Shown here: piece by piece, positions 1 to 6,629 of the stretch | How the letters are laid out: every line of letters starts with the position of its first letter | Numbering within the stretch: position 1 is the stretch's first letter | Source of the DNA: JAVBTT01 sp031550325 | GTDB taxonomy: Bacteria > Bacillota > Clostridia > Oscillospirales > UBA929 | Direction: 5' to 3' | NCBI GenBank assembly: GCA_031550325.1 | Contig: JAVBOR010000037.1 | Span: 1-15,326, forward strand | Length of the DNA stretch: 15,326 nt | Made by a program: the position numbers and the translations under genes | Notes under the pieces: model-generated | Databases searched by the model: none | The model's input: only the letters and a program-made list of their open reading frames with translations | Told to the model about the DNA's origin: nothing

Positions 1-47
1 CTCCAGGCTCCAGGCCTCCCTGCTCGGGCGCTCGGCTCTTCTTATTT

Positions 48-163
48 CAGTCCAGCAGGGACCCGCCGCCTTCGGCGTCAGGCTCGACGTGGTTTTGCGC
101 AAAGGAACGAAGAGGCGGCCTTTGTCTACAGGCTGAGAACCAAAGGTTCTTTAACAGCCTGTA
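48..163 (-). repeat. Repeat copy A (inverted, truncated)
   Basis: Read on the minus strand, this stretch matches repeat copy B (1400-1521) almost base for base across 48-135. It includes the CTTTGCGC arm, the GTCGAG junction and the CCTGACGCCGAAGGCGGCGGG hairpin. It continues through a damaged form of the AGAACC/GGTTCT hairpin at about 128-162. Homology stops just after the GGACTG at the element centre, so the second outer arm (GCGCAAAG) and all later hairpins found in B and D are missing. The copy therefore looks truncated on its left side. It lies in inverted orientation to B, with the iron-sulfur protein gene between them. The first 47 bases hold only a short CTCCAGG/CTCCAGG duplication and no gene. 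Confidence 0.85.
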
Positions 164-197
164 GGCATTGCGGGATTTACTCCCGCAATGCCTTTTT
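164..197 (+). terminator. Rho-independent terminator, rightward
   Basis: A perfect 12-bp stem (GGCATTGCGGGA at 164-175 with its complement at 181-192) and a 5-base loop are followed by TTTTT at 193-197. The T-run is on the plus strand, so it should stop transcription entering from the left of the window. It does not fit the leftward iron-sulfur gene, whose transcript would meet this hairpin without a U-run. In copy B a different 15-bp hairpin sits at the equivalent place beside the repeat, so this may be a variable module of the repeat acting as a terminator. Confidence 0.65.
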
Positions 198-239
198 GAT
201 TCCATCTTTTTCGATGGGCCTTGCGCTGCGGCACGGTCG

Positions 240-956
240 TTACGATGTCTGCAGAATCTTTCCGTCGGTTGACAGCGTCTCCACGGACCACGGGATCATT
301 TTTCCGCAGCCGCGCAGCGCTTCTACTGCCGCATGGGCGATGCCGGCGCAGCAGGGCACTTCCATGCGCACGACCGTGACGCTCTTGATGTTGTTTTGGC
401 TCAGGATCGCCGTGAGCTTTTCGGTGTAGTCGCCCGAGTCGAGCTTCGGGCAGCCGATCAGCGTAATTCTGCCGCGCATGAACCGATTGTGGAACGACCC
501 GTGGGCGTATGCCGCGCAGTCAGCCGCGATGAGCAGGTGCGCGCCATCAAAGTACGCGGCGTTGACCGGAACGAGCTTGAGCTGCACGGGCCACTGGTTG
601 AGCTGGGAGTCCTCAGGCGTTTTCTCGGCGCTCGGCGCGGGCTCGGCGGGACGGCGCTCAAGCTTCTTGGCGTTGGTGCCGGGGCAGCCGCAGGCAAGCA
701 GCGCCGGGGCCGGAGCTGCTTTTGCCATGCTGGCCTTGACCGCCTCTTCGTCAAACGCGGCGGCCTCCCGCTCCACAAACGTGATTGCGCCCGTCGGGCA
801 GACCGGCAGGCAATTGCCCAAACCGTCGCAATAGTCGTCCTTGAGCAGCTTCGCCTTGCCGCCCACAAGACCGATCGCGCCCTCATGGCAGGCTTTAACA
901 CAAAGTCCGCAGCCGTTGCAGAGCTGCTCGTCAATTTCAATAATCTTTCGGATCAT
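240..956 (-). CDS. Dicluster-ferredoxin-like iron-sulfur protein
   Basis: A predicted soluble electron carrier or iron-sulfur protein of 238 residues. A complete 4Fe-4S motif has cysteines 13, 16, 19 and 23 (CNGCGLC then C). The second motif reads CDGLGNCLPVCP with cysteines 43, 49 and 53; a leucine stands where the usual second cysteine would be. After an Ala/Pro-rich linker come C89/C91 (ACGCPG), then IAADC, LIGCPK and EVPCCAG, giving several further conserved-looking cysteines. This matches an anaerobe family usually annotated only as 4Fe-4S binding protein; redox partner and role are unknown. I chose the ATG at 956 because AAGGAGG lies about 7 bases upstream; the frame stays open for 30 more codons to 1046, but these have no ribosome binding site. 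A TATACT box at 999-1004 on the minus strand could be the -10. It stands alone, flanked by inverted repeat copies. Confidence 0.85.
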   Translation of the reverse strand: MIRKIIEIDEQLCNGCGLCVKACHEGAIGLVGGKAKLLKDDYCDGLGNCLPVCPTGAITFVEREAAAFDEEAVKASMAKAAPAPALLACGCPGTNAKKLERRPAEPAPSAEKTPEDSQLNQWPVQLKLVPVNAAYFDGAHLLIAADCAAYAHGSFHNRFMRGRITLIGCPKLDSGDYTEKLTAILSQNNIKSVTVVRMEVPCCAGIAHAAVEALRGCGKMIPWSVETLSTDGKILQTS

Positions 957-998
957 TTTATTTCCTCCTTGTCGGCACTTCCTTGCCTTGATGACTGA

Positions 999-1004
999 AG
1001 TATA
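999..1004 (-). promoter_or_regulatory. Possible -10 box of the iron-sulfur gene
   Basis: TATACT is read on the minus strand about 43 bases upstream of the ATG at 956, a plausible distance for a short leader. I see no convincing TTGACA-like -35 at 16-18 bases, so the call rests on one hexamer and position only. Confidence 0.25.
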
Positions 1005-1023
1005 CTCCACGCGGCGGCCATAG

Positions 1024-1353
1024 TCTGTTGTTTTTACAACGCGCACAAATTTGCCGGCATGTATGCCAATTTACAGCGTGTACCAGAACCCGGTGTTTGA
1101 TCTCTATATTCTCAATCGTAACTATTCGTTAAGTTCTGCACTGCTGATCAGCCTCAGCACGGCTTCGGCGGGCAGCACCGTCTACTTTGACAACGTCTGC
1201 TTCTGCTCCCACCACAACGGCGTGTCCCATGCGCCTCGGCGCGGGGCAGGGCACTGCTCACTGCTGGTCAGCGGCGTATAATATCCCGCGCTTTTCCCCA
1301 GCTACAGCTTCTCGTTCACGGTTCGCGCGGCGTAACCGCGCCACGCGAACCCG
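1024..1353 (+). pseudogene. Possible decayed gene fragment, sugar-binding-like end
   Basis: The plus frame is open from 1024 to a TAA at 1279-1281 and then, after that stop, for another short run. It contains the string AGSTVYFDNV. That pattern recalls the last strands of beta-sandwich carbohydrate-binding modules, where a TVYFDNV-type string is common near the domain end. There is no ribosome binding site, the only candidate start is a TTG at 1051, and no clear N-terminal domain precedes it. The codons look gene-like around 1080-1210 and less so after. It may be a relic of a secreted protein or chance. Confidence 0.18.
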
Positions 1354-1366
1354 ATCCTCCGGCTTG

Positions 1367-1403
1367 GTAGGCCCGCTGTATTTTCCGGATACAGCGGGCC
1401 TAC
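1367..1403. repeat. 15-bp perfect hairpin abutting repeat copy B
   Basis: Arms at 1367-1381 (GTAGGCCCGCTGTAT) and 1389-1403 are perfect complements around a 7-base loop. Its right arm overlaps the left arm of the next hairpin (1400-1442) by four bases, so the two could compete. No T-run follows. Just upstream, 1321-1350 holds another nested inverted repeat (GTTCGCG...CGCGAAC enclosing GCGCGG...CCGCGC). Confidence 0.7.
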
Positions 1404-1720
1404 AGGCTGTCAAAGAACCCTTGGTTCTTTGACAGCCTGTAGACAAAGGCCGCCTCTTCGTTCCTTTGCGCAAAAACCACGTCGAGCCTGACGCCGAAGG
1501 CGGCGGGTCCCTGCTGGACTGGTTGAGCGCAAAGCATGGAATCAAGTGACTTTCTCGGATTCATTCCGGGAAAGTCACCCAACGCGCGTCTTCACAAAGA
1601 CGCGTTCCTGCTCCCGTTTGTAGACAAATCGAAGGTTTGTCTACAGTCTAAAGGCCGCCATATTCATGGCGGCTTTCTAACGTCAGGCTGTCAAAGACCC
1701 AGGGGTTATTTGACAAAACG
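1400..1720 (+). repeat. Repeat copy B (longest hairpin array)
   Basis: A chain of hairpins fills the gap upstream of the mutS2 3' end. In order: a 20-bp perfect stem with a 3-base loop (1400-1442); a three-way-junction-like element (1464-1534) with outer arms CTTTGCGC and GCGCAAAG; a hairpin GTGACTTTC...GAAAGTCAC (1546-1578) with an internal mismatch; CGCGTCTT-CACA-AAGACGCG (1585-1604); TGTAGACAAA...TTTGTCTACA (1619-1645); GCCGCCAT...ATGGCGGC (1654-1673); and a final imperfect TGTCAAAGACCC/GGGTTATTTGACA (1689-1713) followed by AAACGGGG. Bases 1433-1632 match copy D with about 8 substitutions and one indel by eye, roughly 96 percent. AGGCTGTCAAAGA occurs near both ends. Confidence 0.9.
1650..1676 (-). 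terminator. Possible terminator of the mutS2 cluster
   Basis: An 8-bp GCCGCCAT/ATGGCGGC stem with a 4-base loop, extended by AAA/TTT on the outside, lies about 55 bases after the mutS2 stop. On the minus strand the tail is only CTTTAG, so it would be a weak terminator. It is also one of the hairpins of repeat copy B, so it may have been recruited. Confidence 0.35.
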
Positions 1721-1728
1721 GGGAAGGG

Positions 1729-4089
1729 TTACTTCATTTCCACGACAGTCACGCCGTCCTCGCCCTCACCATAACGGCCGAGTCTGAACGTCTTGACAAA
1801 TTTCATCAGGCGCAGCTCTTTGTGCACGGCCGACCGCAGCGCGCCTGTACCTTTTCCGTGAATGATGCGCACCGTCTGCATTCCCGACAGCGAGATCGTA
1901 TCCATATACATCTCCAAAGACAGGATTGCCTCTTCGACGGTCATGCCGCGCAGATCGCACTCCGGCTGGGCAGCGGCGCGGGCTGGCGTGGCCACCGAGT
2001 GCCTGACCTTGGCCGGCTGATCGGCCTCGGAAAGCCTGAGGTCTCCAAGCTCTGCCGTGACGCTGAGGATACCGGCCTGCAGCCTGACCATATTATCCTT
2101 GTCGGGCGGCTCCAGCACCGTGGCCTTGACGCCCATGGACAAAATCTCCACGCGGTCCCCCGCCACAAGCTTGCGGGAAATCGGCTCGGCCTTCTGAAGC
2201 TCCCTTTCGCTTCCCAGGTGAAGCGCGTCCTCGGCCTCATTGAGCTTTTGCCTGATGGCGACCATTTCCTCGTTGGTGATGGCAGTCGTGCGCATGCGGC
2301 TGAGCTCGCGCAAAAGCTCGTCGATCGTAGCGCGAGCGCCCTCCACAATGCGCCTGGCTTCAAGACGCGCGCGGTCTCCGGCCTTTTCGCGCTGCTTATC
2401 CAATTGCTCGCGGAGCTCGCGCGCGACGCGGCGGTCTTCCTCTATCTCCCGCCGAATGACCTCGACCTGGGTCCTCTCGCGCTCCAGCGCCTGACGATTG
2501 ATTTCGAGTTTGGCCAGCACTTCCTCAAACGAGGTGTTTTCGGTGCTAACCTGTTCGCGTGCAACCTCAATGATGCTCTCGTTCAGGCCAAGCCGGCGGG
2601 AAATGGCAAAGGCGTTGCTCTTTCCCGGCACGCCGATCAGAAGCTTAAAGGTGGGCATGAGCGTTTCTACGTCAAACTCGCAGGAGGCGTTTTCCACGCC
2701 TTTGGCGGTCAGCGCAAAGGTCTTTAGCTCGGCGTAGTGGGTCGTGGCCGCCACGCAAGCGCCCAGACGCCGGGCGTGCTCAATGATGGAAACGGCCAGC
2801 GCTGCGCCCTCAACGGGGTCGGTGCCCGCGCCGAGCTCATCGAACAAAATCAAACTGCGCGGCCCTGCCACGGCCAAAATGGACACAATGTTGCTCATAT
2901 GCGCCGAAAACGTCGACAAACTCTGCTCAATGCTCTGCTCATCGCCGACGTCGGCGTAAATGGCGCTCCACAGCGGCACGCAACTGTCTTCATCGGCGGG
3001 AATATGCAGCCCGCAGGCGGCCATCAGGGACAAAAGGCCGATGGTCTTGAGCGCGACGGTCTTGCCGCCGGTGTTTGGCCCGGTGATGACCAGCGTGTCG
3101 AAATCTTCCCCGAGCCTGAGCGAGATCGGAACGGCGGTTCTGGCAGGCAGCAGCGGATGCCGCGCGCGGCGCAACAGGAGCGCCCCCGTTTCGCTGAGCT
3201 TCGGCTCCACACCATCCTGCTCGCTGGAGAGCTTGCCGCGCGCGAAGATGCCGTCGAGCGCGACAAGCGCCCCGTAGTCGCGCAAAATGCCCTCACCGAA
3301 CGCCGCGCAGTCGGCTGTCAGCTCGGCCAAAATACGCTCGATTTCCGCGGCTTCCTTAGCCCCGAGCTCCCTGAGCTCGTTGTTGAGCTTGACCACGGCC
3401 ATGGGCTCGACAAACAGCGTCGCGCCGGAGGAGGACACATCGTGAATCAATCCCGGCACGTCGCCGCGATGCTCTGCCTTGACCGGAATGACAAAGCGGT
3501 CGGCGCGCTGGGTGACAATCCCGTCCTGCAGGTATTTGGCGTACTGAGGCGAAGAGACATATCGCTGTAGGGTCTCCCGAACCTTACCGCTTGTCACGCG
3601 CTGGTGGCGTCTGATGGAGGCAAGCTCAGGGCTCGCGTTGTCGGCCAGCTCTTCCTCGCCAAGAATGCAGCCCGAAATTTTATCCTCCAGGTGCTTGTTG
3701 CCCTGCAGCTGCTTAAACAGCCCGTCCAGACAAGTGGAGTCCTCCACGGCGTACGCCTTGACAACGCGCGCGCAGCGCAAAACACCGGCAATGTCCAAGA
3801 GCTCGCGCGTGTTCAGGCTTCCGCCAAGCTCGGCGCGCTGGAGAGAGGCGCCCACGGGACGCACCCCCGAAAAGGACGGCGCGCTGCGTATGCCGATGAG
3901 ATAGCGCGCGGCGCTTGTCTGGCGCTGCCAAACAAGCGCTTCGTCGAGCCGCTTGGCCGGACGCAGCCCAAGCGCCGCCTCCTTGGCGGCTTCGGAGCTG
4001 GCGTGAGTCGAGAGCCTCTCCAAAATTCGGGGAAGCTCCAGTGTTCGCAGTGATTTTTCGGCGTGTTCATTCATCATGACCATATCCAT
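1729..4089 (-). CDS. mutS2: Endonuclease MutS2 / RqcU
   Basis: MutS family ATPase without a mismatch-recognition domain. Family members have been linked to suppression of homologous recombination and, in Bacillus, to splitting collided ribosomes. Full length: 786 residues, close to the usual 785. Visible parts in order: the MutS core helices; the Walker A motif GPNTGGKT near residues 336-343; the Walker B region LILFDELGAGTD near 413-424; a long charged coiled-coil stretch; and a C-terminal Smr nuclease domain from about 707 with CDLRGM and HGKGTG. The frame has ATGs at residues 1, 3, 5 and 6. GGAG lies only one base before the first ATG but seven before the second (4083), so translation probably starts at 4083. 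It follows recO by about 19 bases and is likely co-transcribed with it. Stop is TAA. Confidence 0.96.
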   Translation of the reverse strand: MDMVMMNEHAEKSLRTLELPRILERLSTHASSEAAKEAALGLRPAKRLDEALVWQRQTSAARYLIGIRSAPSFSGVRPVGASLQRAELGGSLNTRELLDIAGVLRCARVVKAYAVEDSTCLDGLFKQLQGNKHLEDKISGCILGEEELADNASPELASIRRHQRVTSGKVRETLQRYVSSPQYAKYLQDGIVTQRADRFVIPVKAEHRGDVPGLIHDVSSSGATLFVEPMAVVKLNNELRELGAKEAAEIERILAELTADCAAFGEGILRDYGALVALDGIFARGKLSSEQDGVEPKLSETGALLLRRARHPLLPARTAVPISLRLGEDFDTLVITGPNTGGKTVALKTIGLLSLMAACGLHIPADEDSCVPLWSAIYADVGDEQSIEQSLSTFSAHMSNIVSILAVAGPRSLILFDELGAGTDPVEGAALAVSIIEHARRLGACVAATTHYAELKTFALTAKGVENASCEFDVETLMPTFKLLIGVPGKSNAFAISRRLGLNESIIEVAREQVSTENTSFEEVLAKLEINRQALERERTQVEVIRREIEEDRRVARELREQLDKQREKAGDRARLEARRIVEGARATIDELLRELSRMRTTAITNEEMVAIRQKLNEAEDALHLGSERELQKAEPISRKLVAGDRVEILSMGVKATVLEPPDKDNMVRLQAGILSVTAELGDLRLSEADQPAKVRHSVATPARAAAQPECDLRGMTVEEAILSLEMYMDTISLSGMQTVRIIHGKGTGALRSAVHKELRLMKFVKTFRLGRYGEGEDGVTVVEMK

Positions 4090-4108
4090 TCTCCGTGATC
4101 AGGCTCAG

Positions 4109-4858
4109 CTAAAGGCTGATCTTTTTGTAAAAATCCAGCGTTTGAAATCCGCGCTCCAACTGGGCGTGGAGATATGCCTCGCAGACATGGGCCAGCGCGC
4201 GCAGATCTTCTCCATCCAGAGAAAACGAAAACAATCTTTTGGGTGGACAGCTCACGAGATACCGCATGGCCATCAACGTTCCCGGCGGCAGCGGAAGCGA
4301 TATCCCTCTGGGTAGCCCTGCCCGGCAGGACGCGCAGTGCATCAACCCCTGATGAAGGTGCAGACAGGGCTCGCGCGGCACGCTCTCGCCGCAGACGGCG
4401 CAGTGCTCAAGCGACGGCTCGTACCCGGTCAGGCTGAGCAGGCGCAGCTCGAAGGAGGCCTTCAGGCGTTCTCGCTGTTGCGGCCACCTGCACAGCGCAA
4501 ACAGCGTGTTCAGCGTCACGTCGAGCAACTCGTCGGCCGCCAGGCCCTCTGGCGCGAGCGCCTCGCAAAGTTCGGCGGCGTAAGCGCCCAGCGTCATGAG
4601 GCCCAGATCCTCTCTGAGCGGCATAAAAGCGTCGAGCAGTTCGGCGTCGTTGAGGCGGGCGCGGTTTTTATATGAAAAAAGCGTCATCTCGCTAAACGCC
4701 AGAAGCTGCACACAGGCCACATAGCGACAGCTGCCGCGCCGCGCGCCGCGCGCCGAAATCGTGAGCTTTCCCTCGCCGCGCGCAAGCGCCGTGAGAATCA
4801 GATCATGATCTTTGTAAGGCGTCGCGCGCAGAATCAGGCACTGCGTCTTCTCAAGCAT
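4109..4858 (-). CDS. recO: DNA repair protein RecO
   Basis: Recombination mediator that helps load RecA at gaps together with RecR. The 249-residue protein has the expected N-terminal OB-fold strands (LILRATPYKDHDLI...) and a helical C-terminal half with a zinc-binding pair of CxxC motifs, CAVC near residue 152 and CASC near 175. The stop of era and the ATG form TGATG, a one-base overlap typical of coupled translation, so I place the start at 4858. A GTG one codon upstream (4861) is also possible. Length and motif spacing are normal for the family. In many Firmicutes recO directly follows era, as here. The stop is TAG, shortly before mutS2. Confidence 0.95.
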   Translation of the reverse strand: MLEKTQCLILRATPYKDHDLILTALARGEGKLTISARGARRGSCRYVACVQLLAFSEMTLFSYKNRARLNDAELLDAFMPLREDLGLMTLGAYAAELCEALAPEGLAADELLDVTLNTLFALCRWPQQRERLKASFELRLLSLTGYEPSLEHCAVCGESVPREPCLHLHQGLMHCASCRAGLPRGISLPLPPGTLMAMRYLVSCPPKRLFSFSLDGEDLRALAHVCEAYLHAQLERGFQTLDFYKKISL

Positions 4859-5745
4859 CACCGATATCCAAAACGCTGCAGCGCGGAGATTTTGTCGCGC
4901 CAGTTCTTGTCGACCTTCACCCAGGTCTGGAGGTTGACTTTCCCCTCGTAAATCTCCTCAAGCTCACGCCGGGCAGCCTCGCCCAGGCTTTTCAGCCGCG
5001 AGCCTCCCTTGCCGATGAGCATGGACTTGTGGTTATCCTGCTCGCAGTATATGGTTACCGAAATGTCAACCAGGCCGTCGGGCCGTTCGTTGAGCGTTTC
5101 GGTCACGACAGCCACGCCGTGCGGCACTTCCTCGCGCATTTGACGCAAAATCTGTTCGCGCACAAGCTCCGCCACGAGCAGCCTGTCGGTCTGGTCGGTG
5201 GTCATCCCTTCGGGAAAGAGTGCCGCGCCCTCGGGCATGAGCCCGAACAACGTGTCGCGCACAATCCCCACGCCGTCCCCGGTGCGGGCCGAAACGGGAA
5301 AGATGTCGGCAAAGTCAAACGCCGACCGATAGGCGTCAATGACAGGCAGCAGGGCGGCCTTCTCCACGGTGTCGGTCTTGTTGATCACCAGAAACGCCGG
5401 GCACGCGCGCTTTTTTAGCTGCGCGATCAGCTCGGCTTCAAGCGTGCCCACCGAAGCAACTGGCTCCACAACCAGCAGCGCGGCGTCGGTTCCACTGACG
5501 CTGTCCACAGCCGCCTTGGCCATCAGCTCGCCAAGCCGCGTGCGCGGGTGGTGAAAGCCCGGCGTGTCTATGAGCACGACCTGAGCGCTGTTCTCGGACA
5601 GCACGGCGCATATCTTATGGCGGGTCGTCTGCGGCTTTGGGGAGACGATACTGACTTTCTCCCCCAGCATTTTGTTGACCAAAGTAGACTTTCCGGCGTT
5701 CGGACGCCCGACGACGGCGACAAGGCCTGCGTGGGTAATAATCAT
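4858..5745 (-). CDS. era: GTPase Era
   Basis: Essential-type GTPase that binds the 3' end of 16S rRNA and assists 30S subunit maturation. The 295 residues show the G1 motif GRPNAGKS (13-20), G3 DTPG near 60, G4 NKTD near 122 and G5 SAR, followed by the C-terminal KH domain with GKGG near 245. The ending QRFGYR is typical of Era. The start ATG at 5745 is preceded by AAGGAG at good spacing. It lies 9 bases after dgkA and overlaps recO through a TGATG junction. No unusual residues were seen. Confidence 0.97.
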   Translation of the reverse strand: MIITHAGLVAVVGRPNAGKSTLVNKMLGEKVSIVSPKPQTTRHKICAVLSENSAQVVLIDTPGFHHPRTRLGELMAKAAVDSVSGTDAALLVVEPVASVGTLEAELIAQLKKRACPAFLVINKTDTVEKAALLPVIDAYRSAFDFADIFPVSARTGDGVGIVRDTLFGLMPEGAALFPEGMTTDQTDRLLVAELVREQILRQMREEVPHGVAVVTETLNERPDGLVDISVTIYCEQDNHKSMLIGKGGSRLKSLGEAARRELEEIYEGKVNLQTWVKVDKNWRDKISALQRFGYR

Positions 5746-5754
5746 GGCGACTCC

Positions 5755-6132
5755 TTATTGAAAGAATGTAGTAAGCCTGTCAAACACCTCGGGGCGGCAG
5801 AACACGAGAACGGCGACGCCGACCGACAAAAGCGCGCAAACAAACACGGCGCCCGCGGCCATGTCCTTGATGTCGCGGATCAGGCCGTCCCGCTGCGTGG
5901 TGATTTTGTCGCAAATCCGCTCCACACAGGTGTTGAGCAGCTCGGCTGAAATGACCAGCGCAAAGCACACCAAAATGGCTACCCACGCCCATCTTTCAAG
6001 CCCGCAGACAAATCCGGCCAAGAGTACAAGCGCGATGATGACAAGATAAACGCGCATATTGGGCTCTTGAACCACCGCCATATAGACTCCGCGCATGGCG
6101 TGGCGAAACCCGAACGCCTTTTTCTTATTCAC
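5755..6132 (-). CDS. dgkA: Undecaprenol kinase (DgkA family)
   Basis: Small integral-membrane kinase. Gram-positive members phosphorylate undecaprenol, feeding the lipid carrier for peptidoglycan synthesis, rather than diacylglycerol. The 125 residues hold three predicted membrane helices (about 29-46, 48-66 and 92-112) and the family core SAELLNTCVERICD near residues 62-75, then IRDIKDMAAGAV. The start is a GTG at 6132 with GAAGGAGG seven bases upstream; it overlaps the ybeY stop as GTGA, so translation is probably coupled. In Bacillus a cytidine deaminase gene (cdd) lies between dgkA and era; here only 9 bases separate them. Confidence 0.92.
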   Translation of the reverse strand: MNKKKAFGFRHAMRGVYMAVVQEPNMRVYLVIIALVLLAGFVCGLERWAWVAILVCFALVISAELLNTCVERICDKITTQRDGLIRDIKDMAAGAVFVCALLSVGVAVLVFCRPEVFDRLTTFFQ

Positions 6133-6629
6133 GGCCTGTCCTCCTTCGCCGCGCGGCGCAGCTCCATGGACTGCATTACAGCCTCCTCAGCCGTGCGCAT
6201 CGCGCGCTTGTCGACGGGCTGCTTATGGTCATAGCCCAACAGATGCAGCATGCCGTGCACAACAAGGTAGCCCGCCTCGCGGTCGACGCTGTGGCCATAC
6301 GTCTCGGCCTGCGCGCGCACGCGCTCGACCGAAATCAAAATGTCCCCCAGATAAACGCGTCCCGTTTCGGGATCGGGGATCGGCGCCTGGCCGTCCCTGA
6401 GCTCAAACGCCGGAAAACTCAGCACATCCGTCGGCGCATCAACGCCGCGCTGGGCATGGTTAACCTTTTGAATGCCTCTGTCGTCCGTGTACAGGATTTG
6501 CACTTCACAGGGATACGGAACCTCGGCGAACACCAGCGTTTCGCGCGCACACCTGCGCATGAGCGCCTTGTCTCCCGCAGGCAATCCGCCAACGCGCCCG
6601 AAGGAGGATACCCCCACTTTATGGTTCAC
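6129..6629 (-). CDS. ybeY: Endoribonuclease YbeY
   Basis: Zinc-dependent single-strand endoribonuclease that takes part in 16S rRNA 3'-end maturation and ribosome quality control. The 166 residues include the signature HGMLHLLGYDH (H-x3-H-x5-H), which binds the metal, and the upstream conserved PTDVLSFP segment. I take the GTG at 6629 as start: AAGAGG lies about 7 bases before it, inside the end of phoH, giving an 11-base overlap with that gene. The first 20 or so residues are longer than in many YbeY proteins and not obviously conserved, so an internal start cannot be excluded. The stop TGA overlaps the GTG of dgkA. Confidence 0.94.
   Translation of the reverse strand: MNHKVGVSSFGRVGGLPAGDKALMRRCARETLVFAEVPYPCEVQILYTDDRGIQKVNHAQRGVDAPTDVLSFPAFELRDGQAPIPDPETGRVYLGDILISVERVRAQAETYGHSVDREAGYLVVHGMLHLLGYDHKQPVDKRAMRTAEEAVMQSMELRRAAKEDRP

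Noticed and set aside
333..998. 221-residue plus-strand frame over the iron-sulfur gene
   Set aside because: Shadow of the real minus-strand gene in high-GC DNA; low-complexity Arg/Ala-rich translation and no motif.
1400..1720. CRISPR array
   Set aside because: The hairpins differ from each other within a copy and are not separated by unique spacers of constant length; no cas gene is present.
1822..2727. Long plus-strand frame opposite mutS2
   Set aside because: MutS2 is intact on the minus strand with all motifs; the opposite frame is a codon-bias shadow.
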